Assembly (NCBI RefSeq): GCF_010731115.1
Contig: NZ_AP022616.1
Coordinates: 3,534,001-3,598,000, forward strand
Source: Mycolicibacterium phocaicum
GTDB lineage: Bacteria; Actinomycetota; Actinomycetes; Mycobacteriales; Mycobacteriaceae
Length of the DNA: 64,000 nt
Reading direction: 5' to 3'
The translations under genes were made by a program, and so were the position numbers. Under the pieces are notes generated by a model. The model saw only the letters and a list, made by a program, of their open reading frames with translations, did no database searches and was not told the DNA's origin. Shown here one piece after another: positions 60,640 to 64,000 of the stretch (within the stretch, counting starts at the first letter, position 1; each line of letters begins with the position of its first letter).

Positions 60640-62340
60640 ATGTCTTCTGACCAGCCCGATATCAAGCCCCGCAGCCGCGACGTCACCGACGGCCTGGAGA
60701 AAACCGCAGCCCGCGGGATGCTGCGCGCGGTAGGGATGGGTGACGACGACTGGGTCAAGCCGCAGATCGGCGTCGGGTCGTCGTGGAACGAGATCACCCC
60801 CTGCAACATGTCGCTGCAGCGGCTGGCGCAGTCGGTCAAGGAGGGCGTGCACGCCGCCGGCGGTTACCCGCTGGAGTTCGGCACCATCTCCGTCTCCGAC
60901 GGCATCTCGATGGGCCACGAGGGCATGCACTTCTCGCTGGTGTCGCGCGAGGTCATCGCCGACAGCGTCGAGACCGTGATGCAGGCCGAGCGCCTGGACG
61001 GCTCGGTGCTGCTCGCCGGCTGCGACAAGTCGATCCCCGGCATGCTGATGGCGGCCGCCCGGCTGGACCTGGCCAGCGTCTTCTTCTACAACGGCTCGAT
61101 CATGCCCGGCGTCGCGAAGCTGACCGATGGCACCGAGAAGGAAGTCACCATCATCGACGCCTTCGAGGCCGTCGGTGCGTGCGCCCGCGGGCTGATGTCC
61201 CGCGAGGACGTCGACATCATCGAGCGCGCGATCTGTCCGGGCGAGGGCGCCTGCGGCGGTATGTACACCGCCAACACCATGGCGTCGGCGGCCGAGGCCC
61301 TCGGTATGTCGTTGCCGGGCAGCGCATCTCCGGTCGCCATCGACAAGCGCCGCGACGAGTTCGCCCGCAAGTCCGGCGAGGCCGTCGTCGAGATGCTGCG
61401 CCGCGGCATCACCGCCCGCGACATCCTGACCAAGGAAGCGTTCGAGAACGCCATCGCCGTCGTCATGGCCTTCGGCGGTTCCACCAACGCGGTGCTGCAT
61501 CTGCTGGCCATCGCCCGCGAGGCCGAGGTCGAGCTGACCCTCGCCGATTTCACCCGCATCGGCAACAAGGTGCCGCACCTGGCCGACGTGAAGCCCTTCG
61601 GCCGCCACGTGATGAAGGACGTCGACGAGATCGGCGGCGTGCCCGTCGTCATGCGCGCACTGCTGGATGCCGGTCTGCTGCACGGTGATTGCCTCACGGT
61701 CACCGGCAAGACCATGGCCGAGAACCTCGCGCACATCGCGCCGCCCGACCCGGACGGCAAGGTGCTGCGCGCGATGAACAACCCGATCCACCCGACCGGC
61801 GGCATCACCATCCTGCACGGCTCGCTGGCCCCCGAAGGCGCCGTCGTGAAGTCGGCCGGCTTCGAGTCCGACGTCTTCGAAGGCACCGCAAGGGTTTTCG
61901 AGCGCGAGCGGGCCGCCCTCGACGCGCTGGAGGACGGCACCATCACGCACGGCGACGTCGTCGTCATCCGCTACGAGGGCCCCAAGGGTGGCCCGGGCAT
62001 GCGCGAGATGCTGGCCATCACCGGCGCAATCAAGGGCGCCGGCCTGGGCAAGGACGTGCTGCTGATGACCGACGGCCGCTTCTCGGGCGGGACGACGGGC
62101 CTGTGCGTCGGGCACATCGCGCCGGAGGCCGTCGACGGCGGCCCCATCGCATTCGTGCGCGACGGTGACCGCATTCGCCTCGACGTCGCCAACGGCAAGC
62201 TGGACCTGCTGGTCGACGAGGCTGAATTGGCTTCGCGCCGTGAAGGTTTCGAGCCGCTGCCGCCGCGCTACAAGACCGGCGTGCTGGCCAAGTACACCAA
62301 GCTGGTCCAGTCGGCCGCCGTCGGCGCCGTCTGCACCTAA
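60640..62340 (+). CDS. ilvD: Dihydroxy-acid dehydratase
   Basis: 566 residues from the ATG at 60640. CATACT ends 7 bp before it, which suggests a leaderless transcript; an upstream in-frame ATG at 60601 lies in the promoter. Iron-sulfur ligands fit C55 (NEITPCNMS), C128 ([10 protein letters not shown], with K130) and the cysteine in [37 protein letters not shown] is the C-terminal signature. It dehydrates dihydroxy acids in valine, leucine and isoleucine synthesis. It is divergent from ricR, so the copper operator lies in its upstream region. Iron-sulfur dehydratases are copper targets. Confidence 0.96.
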   Translation: MSSDQPDIKPRSRDVTDGLEKTAARGMLRAVGMGDDDWVKPQIGVGSSWNEITPCNMSLQRLAQSVKEGVHAAGGYPLEFGTISVSDGISMGHEGMHFSLVSREVIADSVETVMQAERLDGSVLLAGCDKSIPGMLMAAARLDLASVFFYNGSIMPGVAKLTDGTEKEVTIIDAFEAVGACARGLMSREDVDIIERAICPGEGACGGMYTANTMASAAEALGMSLPGSASPVAIDKRRDEFARKSGEAVVEMLRRGITARDILTKEAFENAIAVVMAFGGSTNAVLHLLAIAREAEVELTLADFTRIGNKVPHLADVKPFGRHVMKDVDEIGGVPVVMRALLDAGLLHGDCLTVTGKTMAENLAHIAPPDPDGKVLRAMNNPIHPTGGITILHGSLAPEGAVVKSAGFESDVFEGTARVFERERAALDALEDGTITHGDVVVIRYEGPKGGPGMREMLAITGAIKGAGLGKDVLLMTDGRFSGGTTGLCVGHIAPEAVDGGPIAFVRDGDRIRLDVANGKLDLLVDEAELASRREGFEPLPPRYKTGVLAKYTKLVQSAAVGAVCT

Positions 62341-62344
62341 CCGG

Positions 62345-62393
62345 GATTTGTGCACGATTTTCCGCGGTCGGCGCGGAAAATCGTGCACAAATC
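62345..62393. repeat. 49-bp dispersed palindrome, copy C (probable ilvD terminator)
   Basis: Perfect 22-bp arms: the left begins GATTTGTGCACGATTTTCC, the right is its exact inverse, and the loop is GTCGG. It starts 5 bp after the ilvD stop. Compared with copy B, the inner AAA/TTT triplet is inverted while the outer GATTTGTGCACGA and the inner TCCGCG are the same. Confidence 0.9.
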
Positions 62394-62548
62394 ACCAGGT
62401 GGGCGTGCCTGCTGTAGCCTGAGGTTGGGCGCGCAGGACCGCCCGACGTCCGCTCGAAGGGGCTCAGCCTCCCTGCTGATTGCTTTACCTTGTGACCGAC
62501 CTCTTCTCGGCCCGATTCGCGGACGCGGGCGCATGAGAGGAGGCCGTC

Positions 62549-63715
62549 ATGGCCAGCACACTGCCCACCAATCCGTCCTTGGACAAACTTCGCGTCGAAG
62601 CCCGCCAACTTCAGCGGGCGGACGGCATCGCTCTTCATGCCGCGCAATTCACCGTCGCCCGTCGTTATGGCTTCACCGACTGGCCGGCACTGGTGCACTA
62701 CCTGCGGCTGGCCGCCGATCTGAGCGTCGACCCGGGCGCCGTCGACGAGGATGCCCTCGACCCGGCCGACCGGCTCTGCTCGTGGGCATCGTTGCGCTAT
62801 GACGAATCCGACGCCCCGCCGCGCCGGCAGTCGGCCGCCGACCTGCTGGCCGCCGACCCCGGCCTTGTCGACCGCAACATCTGGTGTGCGGCCGCAGCCT
62901 CCGACCCTGCCGCGGTGGCCGACCATCTCGCCCGCCGCCCGGCGCTCGCCGACACCGGCGGCGGACCGTTCGGCTGGGTCCCCCTGATGTACCTCTGCTA
63001 CTCGCGGATTCCCCTGGGCCGCAGTGCAAATGACGTCGTCGCTGGCGCGACGCTGCTGCTCGACGCCGGCGCTGATCCGAACGGCGGATACCTGTGGTGC
63101 GGCATGTCGACGCCGTTCACGCTGCTGACCGGGGTGTTCGGCGAAGGCGAGCAAGGGCCGCGGCGTCAGCCCCGGCATCCGCACGCTGCCGAACTCGCAA
63201 CCCTGCTCCTGCGCCGCGGCGCCCACCCGGTCGACCAGCAGACGCTCTACAACCGGATGTTCCGCCCCGACAATTCGCACCTGGAGCTGCTGTTCGCCCA
63301 CGGGCTCGCCGACGCCGGGCCCAGCCCGTGGGAGCGCCGCCTGGGTGAGGCCATGGAGACCCGAGAACAGATGTGGCAGCGGCAGATTCAGTGGGCGGCT
63401 GCGCACGGATTCGGTGACCGCCTCGCGCTGCTCGAACGGCAGGGCATCGACGTCTCCGGCGTCGACATCGTCGCGCCGGCCTTCCCCGAAGATCCGAATG
63501 CCCGCGACGACGAGGGCGCGACGCCGCTGCACCAGGCCGCCTGGGCAGGCGACCTGGCGCTGATCCGACGGCTACTGGAGGCGGGCGCCGACCCGTCGCT
63601 CACAGACGGCCGGTTCGGCTCGACCCCGCTGCAGTGGGCCGAGCACGCCTATCAGACCGAGGCGGCGGAACTGCTCCGCGCCGCGACCTCCGCCACCACT
63701 TCCGAGTACCACTGA
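62549..63715 (+). CDS. Ankyrin-repeat protein
   Basis: 388 residues, with GAGGAGG upstream of the ATG. Ankyrin-type repeats are spread over the protein: ATLLLDAGADPNGGYLWCGM (about 167-186), AELATLLLRRGAHPVDQQTL (about 212), and a clean C-terminal pair, ARDDEGATPLHQAAWAGDLA and IRRLLEAGADPSLTDGRFGS. The N-terminal 70 residues include RRYGFTDWPALVHYLRL, common in actinobacterial ankyrin proteins. It is probably a cytosolic protein-binding scaffold; the partner is unknown. The end overlaps the convergent regulator by 64 bp. Confidence 0.82.
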   Translation: MASTLPTNPSLDKLRVEARQLQRADGIALHAAQFTVARRYGFTDWPALVHYLRLAADLSVDPGAVDEDALDPADRLCSWASLRYDESDAPPRRQSAADLLAADPGLVDRNIWCAAAASDPAAVADHLARRPALADTGGGPFGWVPLMYLCYSRIPLGRSANDVVAGATLLLDAGADPNGGYLWCGMSTPFTLLTGVFGEGEQGPRRQPRHPHAAELATLLLRRGAHPVDQQTLYNRMFRPDNSHLELLFAHGLADAGPSPWERRLGEAMETREQMWQRQIQWAAAHGFGDRLALLERQGIDVSGVDIVAPAFPEDPNARDDEGATPLHQAAWAGDLALIRRLLEAGADPSLTDGRFGSTPLQWAEHAYQTEAAELLRAATSATTSEYH

Positions 63716-64000
63716 AACAGCTTGATGCGTTGTGGTGCATCACTTTTGAGCAGCTCCGCCCAGCAGTCCGCGACCTTCGCCCGAGCGGCCACGCCGATCC
63801 ACGGCTGCGGCAACAACTCCGGCGGCAGCAGTGGGTCGGGCTCGACGGCGCGGGTGAACTCAGCGGCCAGTTCGATCGCGACGGTGAGCTGCGCCGTCGG
63901 GGAGGCATCCGGCAATGCGGACAGTGCGCGTCCGGCGACGGCGAGCAGGCGGCGGTGCCGTTCCGCGATGTCGTGCAGCGGCCACAGGTGGGCGGCGACG
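63652..64000 (-). CDS. PaaX-like transcriptional regulator, 5' part cut by the window edge
   Basis: About 115 C-terminal residues are visible; the frame is open to the window edge. The block EPDPLLPPELLPQPWIGVAA matches the conserved C-terminal region of PaaX-family repressors (DP-LLP-ELLP-W-G). The N-terminal winged-helix domain lies outside the window. PaaX proteins respond to phenylacetyl-CoA-type ligands; the target here is unknown. The last 64 bp overlap the ankyrin gene tail to tail. Confidence 0.6.
   Translation of the reverse strand, partial: VAAHLWPLHDIAERHRRLLAVAGRALSALPDASPTAQLTVAIELAAEFTRAVEPDPLLPPELLPQPWIGVAARAKVADCWAELLKSDAPQRIKLFQWYSEVVAEVAARSSSAASV

Noticed and set aside
60235-62388. 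717-codon antisense frame across ilvD
   Set aside because: Only its last 110 codons (ricR) are real; the rest mirrors the GC-rich third positions of ilvD and has no family signature.
1-64000. CRISPR array, tRNA/rRNA genes, insertion sequences or prophage
   Set aside because: No regularly spaced repeats, no cloverleaf or rRNA-like sequence noticed, and no transposase, integrase or phage structural motif in any frame.

Overview
The window is chromosomal DNA of very high GC content from a mycobacterium, most likely a fast-growing one. The evidence is gene content and order: mmpL3, mmpL11, a Rv0203-type haem-binding protein, zmp1, an L,D-transpeptidase, ricR, ilvD, GTP-dependent pckG, trmB, lipC, WS/DGAT acyltransferases and many FadE/FadD/EchA enzymes. 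Read right to left, the backbone follows the Mycobacterium tuberculosis Rv0189c-Rv0222 segment as I recall it, with several accessory insertions. No tRNA, rRNA, CRISPR array, insertion sequence or prophage gene was seen.

Layout. 0-16 kb: lipid enzymes, comprising a crotonase, a 44-residue ORF coupled to a TetR regulator, two fused-domain acyl-CoA dehydrogenases, a disrupted echA1, an acyltransferase-FadD-esterase operon behind a KstR-type operator, a WS/DGAT and lipC. 16-22 kb: a septum-formation-domain protein, an AbiEi-like/DUF559 nuclease gene bracketed by 59-bp direct repeats, a second WS/DGAT, an asparagine-type permease and an esterase. 22.8-30.8 kb: a leftward steroid/lipid operon (fadD4-like, double-hotdog hydratase, a PucR-fragment/SnoaL fusion, a frameshifted fadD17-like gene, kstD, kshA) with overlapping palindromes at its head. 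31-34.6 kb: a GMC oxidoreductase, a cation exchanger and a non-coding stretch with hairpin repeats. 34.6-39.3 kb: pckG, a membrane protein, trmB and a NYN-like protein. 39.4-52.6 kb: the mmpL3-mmpL11 envelope/haem region. 52.7-55.8 kb: zmp1 and an L,D-transpeptidase. 56-60.1 kb: a thiamine-binding-like protein and a three-gene operon that looks like biuret/allophanate nitrogen utilisation. 60.2-64 kb: ricR with its copper operator, ilvD, an ankyrin-repeat protein and the end of a PaaX-like regulator.

How the genes work together. The left half is mostly lipid, ester and steroid handling: esterases release acyl chains, FadD enzymes activate them, FadE and EchA enzymes oxidise them, WS/DGAT enzymes store them, and KstD/KshA open the steroid ring. 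pckG links lipid-derived carbon to gluconeogenesis. The right half is mostly cell-envelope assembly (mycolate export, 3-3 cross-links, an M23 endopeptidase) and haem/copper handling.

The most noteworthy signals are non-canonical. A 14-bp tandem duplication breaks echA1. A 49-bp palindrome with 22-bp arms and a 5-nt loop occurs three times, once inside a coding sequence. A second family of small hairpins lies between genes. A 59-bp repeat flanks the nuclease gene. A regulator fragment is fused in frame to a SnoaL domain. A CsoR-like palindrome lies upstream of mmpL11. Rv numbers are from memory of synteny and family, not from a search.
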